Shown here: positions 16,144-24,199 of the stretch, piece after piece
Layout: every line of letters begins with the position of its first letter
Position numbering within the stretch: position 1 is the stretch's first letter
DNA from: Clostridiales bacterium
Lineage (GTDB): Bacteria; Bacillota; Clostridia; Oscillospirales; Acutalibacteraceae
Direction of reading: 5' to 3'
Assembly: GCA_019415945.1 (NCBI GenBank)
Contig: DXYF01000021.1
Span: forward strand, 1-64,000
DNA length: 64,000 nucleotides
Translations under genes and position numbers: made by a program
Notes under the pieces: model-generated
What the model was told of the DNA's origin: nothing
Database searches by the model: none
The model's input: the letters and a program-made list of their open reading frames with translations, nothing else

Positions 16144-17427
16144 CTATTCCTCCTGTCTTTCGGCGGCCATGACAAACATACGACTGCCGCCGTCAATCAC
16201 CGTTGTGACAAAATATCTTATATCATCCATAGCGTGGTCATTCTCCTTTACGGGAATGTCGTCCGCTTTTCGGCTGTCCCAGCGGTAAAGCGAAAATTCC
16301 CGCTTTGTCGCCTTACAGTCCCTGCATATTTTTATGCTTCCGTCCTTTAGAGCCTGAGATACTCTTCTTATCCCGTTTACCACATTATTTTGTGCAGGCA
16401 CCACTCTGAACCTTGCGTGTCGGCGAATAACCTCAATAAAGCTTGCCGCCGACGGGTCAACAACAACCTGCGAAATCTTTTTATCTCCCGCAAGAGTACA
16501 AAGTGCCTGATAATGCTCCTCATCGGTCTTTTGAAACCCCTGAGTCCTCGAATTAAAGTAATACTCGTCAATTCTGTACCACACATCGCCCTGCTTGCCC
16601 CATAAGCCGAACGAGGCGGGATTTACCGTGCCGTAGTCGCAGGAAATCGCATACCTGCAAAATTCGCCTTTCGGCACTTCGCAGTACATTTCCTCATTGT
16701 CCATAAAGGGATAAACCGCACCGTACACAGCAACCCATCTGCCCTTGACAAATCTCTCGTAAAAAACTCCCGAGTAGAGATTTTCATATCTTTGCTTAAC
16801 ACTCTGCGAAAGCGACGGATTGTCGTCCATGGTAAAGTGAAGATAAAGAGCATTTTTATCCCTTGCTTTTTTTATCCACTCTGTGTAAAACCAGTGTTCG
16901 GGATATTCAGGATTGCAGTTAAACCAAAATTTTGAACCTGTAACCGAGCATCTTGCCATTGCCTGCTCCACAAACGAACGCGGCATAAGTGCAACCTCGT
17001 CAAACATTACTCCCGACAGCGTCATACCCTGAATAAGCGATGCGGACGATTCGTCCTTGCCGCCGAAAAGGTAAAACCTGTTTTTTATTCCTCGGTAACT
17101 CACCGTAAGCGTATTGTGAGTGATTTTTTCATCACAAACAAATCCAAGTGATCTCAAAAGCGGAATTACTGGTGTTACCATATTTCTCCTCAGAGAACGA
17201 ATTGTCTTTCCGCACAGAGCAAAGTCGCCGTTACCGCCGAAATAAAAGCTCCAAATAATAAACGATAACACCATACAAAATGTTTTTCCGCTTCTCACTG
17301 CACCGTCACAGATAATCGCGTCACACTTACAGTCCTTTGAGCTTTTGCTCCACCACGAAAGCACCCTAAGCTGTTTTTGTGAAAAAGACTTAATCTTCAG
17401 CCTTATCACTTCCGACCGTTCTTGCAC
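16144..17427 (-). CDS. Terminase large subunit (PBSX/XtmB-like)
   Basis: This 427-aa packaging motor has Walker A GAVRSGKT (residues 43-50), Walker B GVMFDE near 138-143, and a C-terminal nuclease domain with ISCDYGTVNPASFGLW and a later VVDPSAAS and NDHAMDDIRY, the usual acidic triad positions. The length is typical. The start is a GTG overlapping the small subunit by 38 bases; an alternative GTG lies 18 bases further in. All motor residues appear intact, arguing that packaging is still functional. Confidence 0.93.
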   Translation of the reverse strand: MQERSEVIRLKIKSFSQKQLRVLSWWSKSSKDCKCDAIICDGAVRSGKTFCMVLSFIIWSFYFGGNGDFALCGKTIRSLRRNMVTPVIPLLRSLGFVCDEKITHNTLTVSYRGIKNRFYLFGGKDESSASLIQGMTLSGVMFDEVALMPRSFVEQAMARCSVTGSKFWFNCNPEYPEHWFYTEWIKKARDKNALYLHFTMDDNPSLSQSVKQRYENLYSGVFYERFVKGRWVAVYGAVYPFMDNEEMYCEVPKGEFCRYAISCDYGTVNPASFGLWGKQGDVWYRIDEYYFNSRTQGFQKTDEEHYQALCTLAGDKKISQVVVDPSAASFIEVIRRHARFRVVPAQNNVVNGIRRVSQALKDGSIKICRDCKATKREFSLYRWDSRKADDIPVKENDHAMDDIRYFVTTVIDGGSRMFVMAAERQEE

Positions 17428-17881
17428 TCTTGTCTATGGCGTCAAAAAGATTCCGAACGCCGTTTTCCTCTTCCTGTCTGCTTTCGAGCTTTTCAAGAGC
17501 CTTCAGCCTGTCAAAAAACTTGATTTCCATCGAGCCGTCCTTCGGTCTTTTAATCTCCGACACCAAAAAAAGGTCCATTGTGCTAAGATCCGCACGGGAG
17601 GGATTTTCCATATAAAGCAGCGACACTGCGTCGGCAATATCGCCGAAAGCAAGCCTTTGATACCCCACCGACGCCATATTGGCAAGGGATTTTTCACGCT
17701 GTTTTGCAAGCTGTTCAATTTCGTCTGCAATTTCCTTTCTACAAAGCAGCTTTTCACCCGTCTGTTCGGGGTTCTTTGACCAGCCTGCACGCTTTGCCGC
17801 AATCGACGGACTGCCTGTGTTTAAAAAGCAGCTGCAAAACTCCTTTTCACGGCTTGTAAGTTTTTTATCTATTTTTGTCAC
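17390..17881 (-). CDS. Terminase small subunit (XtmA-like, Terminase_2 family)
   Basis: The 163-aa protein begins with LTSREKEFCSCFLNTGSPSIAAKRAGWSKNPEQ, the DNA-binding helix region of Terminase_2 proteins, followed by a coiled-coil-like stretch (EIADEIEQLAKQREKSLANMA). It recognises DNA for packaging. The apparent GTG start is odd because it overlaps the GGAGGTG that should serve as ribosome site; a rare ATA start 9 bases further is conceivable. It is the first gene of the operon. Confidence 0.85.
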   Translation of the reverse strand: MTKIDKKLTSREKEFCSCFLNTGSPSIAAKRAGWSKNPEQTGEKLLCRKEIADEIEQLAKQREKSLANMASVGYQRLAFGDIADAVSLLYMENPSRADLSTMDLFLVSEIKRPKDGSMEIKFFDRLKALEKLESRQEEENGVRNLFDAIDKSARTVGSDKAED

Positions 17882-17890
17882 CTCCGTTTT

Positions 17891-17919
17891 TTGAGAGGAT
17901 TTTTGAGTAAGCCTCTCAA
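17891..17919 (-). promoter_or_regulatory. Leader hairpin of the phage-like operon
   Basis: An inverted repeat TTGAGAGG (17891-17898) / CCTCTCAA (17912-17919) lies in the leader just ahead of the GGAGGTG of the small terminase. A sequence TATAGT immediately upstream on the minus strand could be a -10, but no good -35 accompanies it. The hairpin may be regulatory. Confidence 0.35.
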
Positions 17920-17938
17920 CTATACCCCTAAAAAATAA

Positions 17939-17966
17939 AAAAATTGCATAAAAGAATGCAATTTTT
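17939..17966 (-). terminator. Rho-independent terminator downstream of ldh
   Basis: An 11-bp AT-rich stem (17939-17949 and 17956-17966, 6-nt loop) is followed on the minus strand by TTTTTTATTTTTT. It would stop ldh transcription before the phage operon, so the latter needs its own promoter. Confidence 0.65.
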
Positions 17967-18017
17967 GAAAAAATATTTAAAATTTTTTTACTTTATAGGA
18001 AAATGCTCAAATTGCGT

Positions 18018-18069
18018 GTCGAGGCACTCGACTTTTTAATTTTTATGTAAAGGCACGCATTACCGTGCC
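18018..18069 (-). terminator. Two adjacent small hairpins just after ldh
   Basis: GGCACG/CGTGCC (18052-18057 and 18064-18069) lies 11 bases past the ldh stop, and GTCGAG/CTCGAC (18018-18023 and 18027-18032) with TTTTT on the plus strand lies next to it. The first may be an additional ldh terminator; the second is oriented better for plus-strand transcripts. Confidence 0.4.
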
Positions 18070-18079
18070 CAAATCTATA

Positions 18080-19033
18080 TTAAAGCGTAAGGCTTTTAAA
18101 ATTATCGTTTAAAATTTTACAGCTGTTGTCGAGCTTCTCAAGTTCCTCCTGAGAAAGCCGCATTTCCAAAATTCTCTTTGCTCCCGCGGCGTTTATAAAG
18201 CACGGATTTCCGATAAAGACATCTTTTTTGCCCCCGTATTCTCCCCTAAGGCGTGTTGATACGGTCAAAACGGCATTTTCATCATTTAAAATCGCTTTTG
18301 CAATTCTCACAATCGCCATACCTATTCCGTAATAGGTAGCACCTTTCGCCTCAATTATTTCCTGTGCCGCCGTTCTTACATCAACGCTTATTTTCTCAAG
18401 TTCCTCCATTGAATATGTCTGCGAGTTATCGGCAAGAACATCCTTTATCGGCTTCACCGCAAGAATTGCCTGACTCCACGGCACAAACTCGCTGTCGCCG
18501 TGTTCACCTATTACATATGCATGAATGTTTCTCGGGTCAACCTCAAAATATTCTCCCATAAGATACCTCAGTCTTGCAGTATCAAGCGTCGTACCCGTTC
18601 CTATTACTTTTGCGGCATTAAATCCCGAAAGCTCAAAGGTTACCCTTGTCATAATGTCAACAGGATTTGTTGCAACAAGAAAAACCCCGTCAAAACCGCT
18701 CTGAACAACCATCGGCACGATTGAAGCAAACACCTTTGTATTTCTCTGCAAAAGCTCCAGTCTGCTTTCTCCCGGCTTTTGATTTACTCCCGCACAGATA
18801 ACAACAATGTCAGCGTCCGAACAGTCGCCGTAACCTCCGCAGTAAATCTTCATACTTGAATTTGAAAACGCAAGTCCGTGGTTAAGGTCCATCGCTTCCC
18901 CCTTAGCACGCTTTTCGTTTAAATCAATCAAAACAAGCTCATCGCAAAGATTTCTGTTAAGTGCCGCATAAGCAAAGCTCATTCCGACCATTCCCGTACC
19001 GATAAGTACAATTTTCTTTTTGTTGTCAGCCAT
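18080..19033 (-). CDS. ldh: L-lactate dehydrogenase
   Basis: The enzyme (317 aa from the ATG at 19033, with GGGAG seven bases upstream) reduces pyruvate to L-lactate with NADH. Visible features: Rossmann loop GTGMVGMS, VICAGVNQKPGESR (the substrate loop, with Arg), ATNPVDIMT, the catalytic region GEHGDSEFVPWSQ with the active-site His, and RLRYLMGEYF. The GESR loop with Gln at the specificity position favours lactate over malate dehydrogenase. It stands alone between nfnAB and the phage-like operon. Confidence 0.93.
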   Translation of the reverse strand: MADNKKKIVLIGTGMVGMSFAYAALNRNLCDELVLIDLNEKRAKGEAMDLNHGLAFSNSSMKIYCGGYGDCSDADIVVICAGVNQKPGESRLELLQRNTKVFASIVPMVVQSGFDGVFLVATNPVDIMTRVTFELSGFNAAKVIGTGTTLDTARLRYLMGEYFEVDPRNIHAYVIGEHGDSEFVPWSQAILAVKPIKDVLADNSQTYSMEELEKISVDVRTAAQEIIEAKGATYYGIGMAIVRIAKAILNDENAVLTVSTRLRGEYGGKKDVFIGNPCFINAAGAKRILEMRLSQEELEKLDNSCKILNDNFKSLTL

Positions 19034-19212
19034 AATCATACTCCCTTTTAATTTATTCAGCCTGTACAGCAAACTAAGCTTAAACATTATTAGCTTTTAC
19101 ACCCAAAGCCTTATTATTCCTAAAATTTGTCCTGTAATTTAAGATAATTAATATATAATCGTTTTTTTGATTAAATTCAAAATTAAATATATAAAAAACA
19201 ACACAAAGCTTC

Positions 19213-19241
19213 TTGAAAATCTTTAATACTTATGATAATAT
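19213..19241 (+). promoter_or_regulatory. Promoter of nfnAB
   Basis: Plus-strand -35 TTGAAA (19213-19218) and -10 TAATAT (19236-19241) are 17 bases apart, about 68 bases before the nfnA start. Confidence 0.45.
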
Positions 19242-19308
19242 TTATGGTGAGAAACTGTAAATGCTTAACCGCTTTATTGTGAATTTTTATGTGAAAGGAA
19301 ATGAGATA

Positions 19309-20151
19309 ATGTACAAAATAGTTAAGAAAAAAGTTCTTAACCCCACTGTTACATTGATGGAAATTGACGCTCCGCTTATTGCAAAAAAAGCTGAGCCGGG
19401 TCAGTTTATCATTCTCCGAGTTGACGAAGACGGCGAGCGCATTCCGCTTACCGTTGCAGGTTATGACAGAGAAGCAGGAACGGTAAGAATTATATTCCAG
19501 ATTGTAGGAGCTACCACCGAAAAGCTTAACCACCTTGAGGAGGGCGACTTTATTCATGATTTTGTCGGTCCTCTCGGTGTTCCCACCCATACCGAAGGCC
19601 TTAAAAAGGTTTGCGTTGTCGGAGGCGGTGTTGGCTGTGCCATCGCACTCCCCGTTGCAGAAAAGCTCCATGAGCTCGGCTGCGAGGTTCACTCCATCGT
19701 AGGATTCAGAAATAAAGATCTTGTTATACTCGAGGACGAATTCAAGGCTTGCTCCGACAAGTTTATTCTTATGACCGATGACGGTTCATACGGAGAAAAG
19801 GGCGTTGTAACAGCACCGCTTGAAAAACTCATCAACGACGGCGAAAAGTACGACCTTGTTATCACAATCGGTCCTCTTATCATGATGAAGTTCGTTGTTA
19901 AAACTACAAAGCCCCACAACATTCCGACAACCGTTTCAATGAACCCGATTATGATTGACGGAACAGGTATGTGCGGCGGCTGCCGCTTGACTGTCGGCGG
20001 AGAAACAAAGTTTGCCTGTGTTGACGGCCCCGACTTTGACGGCTTTAAGGTTGATTTTGACGAAGCTATGAAACGCGGAGCAATGTACAAGAACTTTGAA
20101 CGCCACGCATACGAAGAAACCTGCAACCTTTTCAAAAAGGAGGTTGAGTAA
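19309..20151 (+). CDS. nfnA: NfnA-like FAD/[2Fe-2S] subunit of ferredoxin:NADP+ oxidoreductase
   Basis: The 280-aa protein belongs to the dihydroorotate dehydrogenase electron transfer / sulfide dehydrogenase group. The FAD domain includes GQFIILRV and RIPLTVAG, the NAD domain begins at VCVVGGGVGCAIALP, and the C-terminus holds GTGMCGGCRLTVGG...FACVDGP, the ligand region of a [2Fe-2S] cluster. With the next gene it forms the NfnAB type complex that couples NADH and reduced ferredoxin to NADP+ reduction by flavin bifurcation. The start ATG at 19309 follows AAAGGAAAT; an upstream in-frame ATG lacks a ribosome site. Confidence 0.85.
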   Translation: MYKIVKKKVLNPTVTLMEIDAPLIAKKAEPGQFIILRVDEDGERIPLTVAGYDREAGTVRIIFQIVGATTEKLNHLEEGDFIHDFVGPLGVPTHTEGLKKVCVVGGGVGCAIALPVAEKLHELGCEVHSIVGFRNKDLVILEDEFKACSDKFILMTDDGSYGEKGVVTAPLEKLINDGEKYDLVITIGPLIMMKFVVKTTKPHNIPTTVSMNPIMIDGTGMCGGCRLTVGGETKFACVDGPDFDGFKVDFDEAMKRGAMYKNFERHAYEETCNLFKKEVE

Positions 20152-20153
20152 TT

Positions 20154-21548
20154 ATGCCTAATATGTCACCCAAAAAGGCAGAAATGCCAACCCAAGATCC
20201 CAATGTCAGAAATAAAAACTTCCTCGAGGTAGCAACAGGCTACACCGAGGAAGTAGCAATAGAGGAAGCACAGCGTTGTCTTCACTGCAAAACAAAGCCC
20301 TGCGTTTCGGGCTGCCCCGTACATATTGCAATTCCCGACTTTATCAAGGAAGTTGCAAACGGAAATTTTGCAGCTGCATATGATGTAATTTCCGAGTCAA
20401 GCTCACTTCCCGCAGTGTGCGGCCGTGTTTGTCCTCAGGAAACCCAGTGCGAATCAAAGTGCGTAAGAGGCATCAAGACAGAGCCTGTCGGCATCGGCAG
20501 ACTTGAGAGATTTGTTGCCGACTGGCACAATGCACAGACAGACGCTAAAATTAAAAAGCCCGAATCAAACGGTCACAAGGTTGCAGTAATCGGCTCAGGT
20601 CCCGCCGGACTTACCTGTGCGGGCGACCTTGCAAAGAAAGGCTACGATGTAACCGTATTTGAGGCTCTCCACCTCGCAGGCGGCGTGCTTGTTTACGGTA
20701 TTCCCGAATTCAGACTTCCTAAGTCAATCGTTCAAAAAGAGGTTGACACGCTGAAAGAACTCGGCGTTAAGATTGAAACCAATATGGTAATCGGCAGAGT
20801 AATCTCGATTGACGAGCTTATGGACGATTACGGATTTGAATCCGTATTTATCGGTTCAGGTGCGGGACTTCCGAGATTTATGAATATCCCCGGTGAAAAT
20901 CTCTGCGGTGTTTACTCTGCAAACGAATTTCTTACAAGAACAAACCTTATGAAAGCGTACAAGGATGACACCACAACTCCGATTATGCACGCCAAAAAGG
21001 TAGCCGTAGTTGGCGGCGGAAATGTCGCAATGGACGCTGCACGCTGTGCAAAGCGACTCGGTGCAGATGAAGTCTATATTGTGTACAGACGAAGCGAAGA
21101 AGAGCTTCCTGCCCGTAAGGAAGAGGTTGAACACGCTAAGGAAGAGGGCATCATCTTTAAGCTCCTGAATAATCCCGTTGAGATTCTCGGAAATGAGGAC
21201 GAATTTGTAACAGGTATGAAGTGCATTAAAATGGAGCTTGGTGAACCTGATGCAAGCGGCAGAAGAAGACCTGTTCCCGTAGAGGGCAGTGAATTTGTAC
21301 TTGATGTTGACGCCGTAATCATTTCTATCGGAACATCTCCCAACCCGCTTATCAAGTCAACAACAAAAGGACTTGACACTCAAAAATGGGGCGGCATTAT
21401 CGCAGACGAAAACGGTCTTACTTCCCGCGAGGGCGTTTACGCAGGCGGTGACGCAGTAACAGGTGCCGCTACCGTAATTCTCGCAATGGGTGCCGGCAAA
21501 ACAGCCGCAGCCGCTATTGACGAGTATATTCAAAATAAAAACAAATAA
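20154..21548 (+). CDS. nfnB: NfnB / GltD-like flavoprotein (NADPH-binding large subunit)
   Basis: The 464-aa protein is the glutamate synthase small chain type with two FeS clusters at the N-terminus (CLHCKTKPCVSGCPVHI and CGRVCPQETQCESKC) and two dinucleotide-binding folds (IGSGPAGLTCAGDLA and VVGGGNVAMDAAR). NfnB is this fold and partners with NfnA, which lies 2 bases upstream; no glutamate synthase large subunit is nearby, which favours NfnB over GltD. The GDAVTGAATVILAMGAGK motif near the end is intact. Confidence 0.87.
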   Translation: MPNMSPKKAEMPTQDPNVRNKNFLEVATGYTEEVAIEEAQRCLHCKTKPCVSGCPVHIAIPDFIKEVANGNFAAAYDVISESSSLPAVCGRVCPQETQCESKCVRGIKTEPVGIGRLERFVADWHNAQTDAKIKKPESNGHKVAVIGSGPAGLTCAGDLAKKGYDVTVFEALHLAGGVLVYGIPEFRLPKSIVQKEVDTLKELGVKIETNMVIGRVISIDELMDDYGFESVFIGSGAGLPRFMNIPGENLCGVYSANEFLTRTNLMKAYKDDTTTPIMHAKKVAVVGGGNVAMDAARCAKRLGADEVYIVYRRSEEELPARKEEVEHAKEEGIIFKLLNNPVEILGNEDEFVTGMKCIKMELGEPDASGRRRPVPVEGSEFVLDVDAVIISIGTSPNPLIKSTTKGLDTQKWGGIIADENGLTSREGVYAGGDAVTGAATVILAMGAGKTAAAAIDEYIQNKNK

Positions 21549-21575
21549 TTTACTTAAAGTAAATTTACCTATGCC

Positions 21576-21609
21576 AAACGGCAGTTTCGCAAATACGAAA
21601 CTGCCGTTT
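21576..21609. terminator. Bidirectional terminator between nfnB and XRE gene
   Basis: A perfect 14-bp stem (21576-21589 and 21596-21609, 6-nt loop) is followed on the plus strand by ATTTTTG. It serves nfnAB on the plus strand and the convergent XRE gene on the minus strand. A near-copy sits at 23986-24019. Confidence 0.8.
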
Positions 21610-21928
21610 ATTTTTGTATATTTTTATACTGCTTAATCATATTGAGAAAAAACATTTTTTCACTTTCATTAAGCGTTGATACGCTCTCAGAAATCTGTAA
21701 TGAAAGAACATCGCTTTGCATATCAAGTGTATCGCTTAGCAGGAAATCAACGGTAACGCCCAAAGCGTCGGCAATTTTCACCAGCGTTTCCACACTCATA
21801 TTTCTGCCGTTTTCAATCAGACTCATAAAATTTGTAGATATATCAACCATTTCGGCAAGCTTATCCTGAGTAAGACCGCACTTTAAGCGTGTGTTGCGGA
21901 TTTTCTCTCCAAGATTGAGTAAACTCAT
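21608..21928 (-). CDS. XRE-family HTH transcriptional regulator
   Basis: The 106-aa protein from the ATG at 21928 (GGAGG eight bases upstream) has a Cro/C1-type helix-turn-helix in its first 65 residues (LGEKIRNTRLKCGLTQDKLAEMVDISTNFMSLIENGRNM) and a short helical C-terminus, probably for dimerisation. Its target is unknown; the palindrome overlapping its own -10 suggests autoregulation. It is convergent with nfnB. The 3' third of the gene is duplicated at 24018-24130. Confidence 0.85.
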   Translation of the reverse strand: MSLLNLGEKIRNTRLKCGLTQDKLAEMVDISTNFMSLIENGRNMSVETLVKIADALGVTVDFLLSDTLDMQSDVLSLQISESVSTLNESEKMFFLNMIKQYKNIQK

Positions 21929-21939
21929 ACAATCAACCT

Positions 21940-21959
21940 CCAACTACTATTATAGTTGG
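21940..21959 (-). promoter_or_regulatory. Palindrome overlapping the -10 of the XRE gene
   Basis: CCAACTA/TAGTTGG arms flank a minus-strand consensus -10 TATAAT. The arrangement, 12 bases before the start codon, suits autorepression by the XRE product. No strong -35 is visible. Confidence 0.45.
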
Positions 21960-22100
21960 ATTTTTTACTACAAAAACACACTATATTTGTAATTTTATAT
22001 TGACAATATTTGTATTTGTAATTATAATATTATACATAAACAGACAAATTTCGCATAATAAACTGTATTTGTTTATCAAATTATTCTAAGGAGAATGTTT

Positions 22101-22922
22101 ATGTACACAAGGCCAATCATTTTTAAAATCTACTCGGTAGTTGTAATTGTCTTTGCAATTCTCGGATTTATTTCAAGCATAACCCAGCTGTTTATCCCAA
22201 ACAACCCTTTGCTATCACTTATTCCGAACCTTGACGATGTTTTTACCGCAATCAAAATTGTATCGGTAATTGCCTCAATGATTACTCTGTTTTTCGGTTA
22301 TATGGAGTTTTCAGCAATGTACACATTTGCAGATATGATTAAACATGAAAATAATAACAATGTTTTTCCATTTAAAGCAAACTGTCTCACTCTTAAGCCC
22401 AAAACATACACTACATTCGGTTTAATTATATTTTCTATAATATTACTTATTCAAGTAATAAGCATTGGTTTTATTGTTATCATTTCATTGAGTGAACTTA
22501 AACAATTCATTGTGTTACCTTTATTGACAATATTTATATGTGCGTTGTGCGTGCTATTTGCTTTTATAACTTACTACTTAAAATATAAAGCATTCGGTAC
22601 ACTACTTGAAATTATGTCATCTTATGAACCTTCAAAAACTATCGTTGACGAACTCAAATATATAAAACCAAGCATGTTAAAAGGCTTTGGTATATTTTTA
22701 CTGGTTATTTCAGGGATTTCAACAATTGGTTTAATTGTCTCTTTGATAAAAATACTTATGATAATTATAGGTTTATTCGAGGTTGGAATAGCAATTGCAT
22801 TTTGCTTCGGGGTGCTGATTTTGGGGTTAATTATTGTACTTTCAATAGTAGTAATAGGTCTATACTATATTAATCTGGGAAAAATGTCTGAGCATTATAT
22901 GATTAAATATAAATTAGTCTAA
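22101..22922 (+). CDS. Multi-pass membrane protein of unknown function
   Basis: The 273-aa protein has about six hydrophobic segments (residues near 8-28, 50-72, 105-130, 137-160, 195-222 and 230-258) and no recognisable motif. The ATG at 22101 is seven bases after AAGGAG; the ATG six bases earlier is too close to it. It is followed after 28 bases by a zinc-ribbon membrane protein and a lipoprotein, so the three probably form one operon, perhaps for an envelope or stress function. Confidence 0.65.
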   Translation: MYTRPIIFKIYSVVVIVFAILGFISSITQLFIPNNPLLSLIPNLDDVFTAIKIVSVIASMITLFFGYMEFSAMYTFADMIKHENNNNVFPFKANCLTLKPKTYTTFGLIIFSIILLIQVISIGFIVIISLSELKQFIVLPLLTIFICALCVLFAFITYYLKYKAFGTLLEIMSSYEPSKTIVDELKYIKPSMLKGFGIFLLVISGISTIGLIVSLIKILMIIIGLFEVGIAIAFCFGVLILGLIIVLSIVVIGLYYINLGKMSEHYMIKYKLV

Positions 22923-22950
22923 TCAAAAATTTATTTAAGGAGTTGTTTTT

Positions 22951-23499
22951 ATGTATTGTCCTAAATGCGGTAAAGAAGCAAACGAAAATTTTTGTCCTCA
23001 CTGCGGATATAATCTGTCTGTCGAATCTGTAAACTCTCGAAACAGCTGTTTTAATTCATACAGCGACAGGACTACTTTACCGCAAAAAAGCAAATCGGAA
23101 TTTATGCGTGAATACAGAGCCGAGCATCCTCAGGTTTGGGTATTTTTAGTGCTTGACATAATATGTGATATTATTATGGTTTTTTGTTTGATATCATTCA
23201 TCAATGATTTTAATGGTCACTACATTACAAAAAGCGAGGAGAAAACTCTTATTATAGGCACAATATTTCTTGTTTTGGGTATAATCTTTATGATAGCCTT
23301 TCAGGTATGTGAGCGTAAAGGTGCATCGGAATATGAAAAGTATGTACCATTTATGTATAATACTCAAAATACACCCCAACAAAAAAGAACATTTGTAAAT
23401 GAAATCCCAAAAGATGTAGAGTGGAAGTGTCCGAATTGCGGAAGAATTAATCAAAGTTATGTAGGCACTTGCGGCTGCGGGCAGGTGAAACCAAAATGA
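22951..23499 (+). CDS. Zinc-ribbon membrane protein
   Basis: The 182-aa protein starts with a double-Cys zinc ribbon (CPKCGKEANENFCPHCG, residues 3-19), then a linker, two membrane segments (about 67-85 and 95-115) and a second C-terminal ribbon (CPNCGRIN...GTCGCG). Such zinc-ribbon membrane proteins are common in Firmicutes, with no agreed function. Its TGA overlaps the next gene's ATG. Confidence 0.7.
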   Translation: MYCPKCGKEANENFCPHCGYNLSVESVNSRNSCFNSYSDRTTLPQKSKSEFMREYRAEHPQVWVFLVLDIICDIIMVFCLISFINDFNGHYITKSEEKTLIIGTIFLVLGIIFMIAFQVCERKGASEYEKYVPFMYNTQNTPQQKRTFVNEIPKDVEWKCPNCGRINQSYVGTCGCGQVKPK

Positions 23500-23975
23500 A
23501 AAAATTAATATTCTTTTTATATGCATTTTTACTATGTTTCATATTTTGTTCATGCTCGGCAGTAACGGAAAGTCCGACACCAACAGAACTTACCGCCGAA
23601 GATTATGAGTACATTGACGCCGTATATAATGTTATGGATCAATGGGATTCAACTCATTATGACAGCGGAGAAAATCATCACATAGACAAAATATCTTTTC
23701 AGGATTTTGACGGCACACATAAAATATGTTTCTATATAAACTATCCCATTGCGGGATATTGCGGAGCCGGATATCTTATTGAAGACGGCACTTTAACAGG
23801 TATATCCCCCAATATATATGACAATGACTCCACCACCCGTCACCAAGGCTGTATGATGCAGACCGTTATTAACGGTACGGACTGGGACTATACAGCAACA
23901 GATGAAGAAAAATATGAAACAATAAAAAATGCCTACATATACTTTTTGGAAAACAACATATACAATTATGAATAA
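23496..23975 (+). CDS. Putative secreted lipoprotein
   Basis: The 159-aa product begins at the ATG overlapping the previous stop (ATGA). A hydrophobic signal with a lipobox-like FCSC (Cys at about 20) precedes a small domain (about 30-159) rich in Tyr and Asp that I do not recognise. The last codons, ending NIYNYE, are repeated at 29255 without the rest of the gene. Confidence 0.65.
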   Translation: MKKLIFFLYAFLLCFIFCSCSAVTESPTPTELTAEDYEYIDAVYNVMDQWDSTHYDSGENHHIDKISFQDFDGTHKICFYINYPIAGYCGAGYLIEDGTLTGISPNIYDNDSTTRHQGCMMQTVINGTDWDYTATDEEKYETIKNAYIYFLENNIYNYE

Positions 23976-23991
23976 CCAACGCAAAAACGGC
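23955..23991 (+). repeat. 37-bp direct repeat, left copy
   Basis: This perfect 37-bp repeat matches 29255-29291. The left copy spans the last codons and stop of the lipoprotein gene and the start of its terminator. The two copies bracket the ABC transporter and two-component genes. Confidence 0.85.
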
Positions 23992-24019
23992 AGTTTCGCA
24001 AACACGAAATTGCCGTTTA
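23986..24019 (+). terminator. Terminator after the lipoprotein gene, copy of 21576-21609
   Basis: The hairpin AAACGGCAGTTTCG / CGAAATTGCCGTTT with one internal mismatch is followed by ATTTTTG. It is a slightly diverged copy of the nfnB/XRE terminator. Confidence 0.7.
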
Positions 24020-24130
24020 TTTTTGTATATTTTTATACTGCTTAATCATATTGAGAAAAAACATTTTTCATTTTCATTAAGCGTTGATACGCTCTCAGAA
24101 ATCTGTAATGAGAAAATATAGCTTTGCATA
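24018..24130 (-). pseudogene. Truncated copy of the XRE gene 3' end
   Basis: From 24018 the minus strand repeats the last codons of the XRE regulator (21608-21724), with about 10 differences over 145 bases counting the terminator and a one-base loss in a T run that shifts the frame. It stops at 24130, so only the C-terminal third remains. It is a relic of a partial duplication, not a working gene. Confidence 0.75.
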
Positions 24131-24199
24131 GGTAAAAATTTAAGGATTATTTAATAATTTATGTTTTATACTTAGTTCATAACAAAGTGAGGTGATGGT

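Larger units (their letters stand above)
7331..17881 (-). mobile_element. Minimal phage-derived structural operon (GTA-like or domesticated prophage)
   Basis: About 18 tightly packed minus-strand genes run from small terminase to a DUF2313 tail protein, most overlapping by 1-50 bases. The order follows the PBSX/Mu-type late region: packaging, head, connector, tube, LysM, hub, spike, gp25, J, XkdU. All frames are open. I find no integrase, repressor, replication, sheath, tape measure, fibre, holin or lysin gene, and the flanks are ordinary chromosome (ldh, and a dockerin peptidase). No attachment-site repeats were seen. This suggests a domesticated particle or gene-transfer-agent-like element rather than a complete prophage. 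Confidence 0.75.

Noticed and set aside
7331..17881. Complete, inducible prophage
   Set aside because: Integrase, regulator, replication, lysis, sheath, fibre and tape measure genes are all missing, and no flanking attachment repeats were found.
19183..19692. Long minus-strand ORF over the nfnA start
   Set aside because: It overlaps the well-supported nfnA gene and its promoter, and has no recognisable domain or ribosome site.
20154..21548. Glutamate synthase small subunit (GltD)
   Set aside because: The fold is shared, but no glutamate synthase large subunit is present and the nfnA-like gene is directly upstream, which fits NfnB better.
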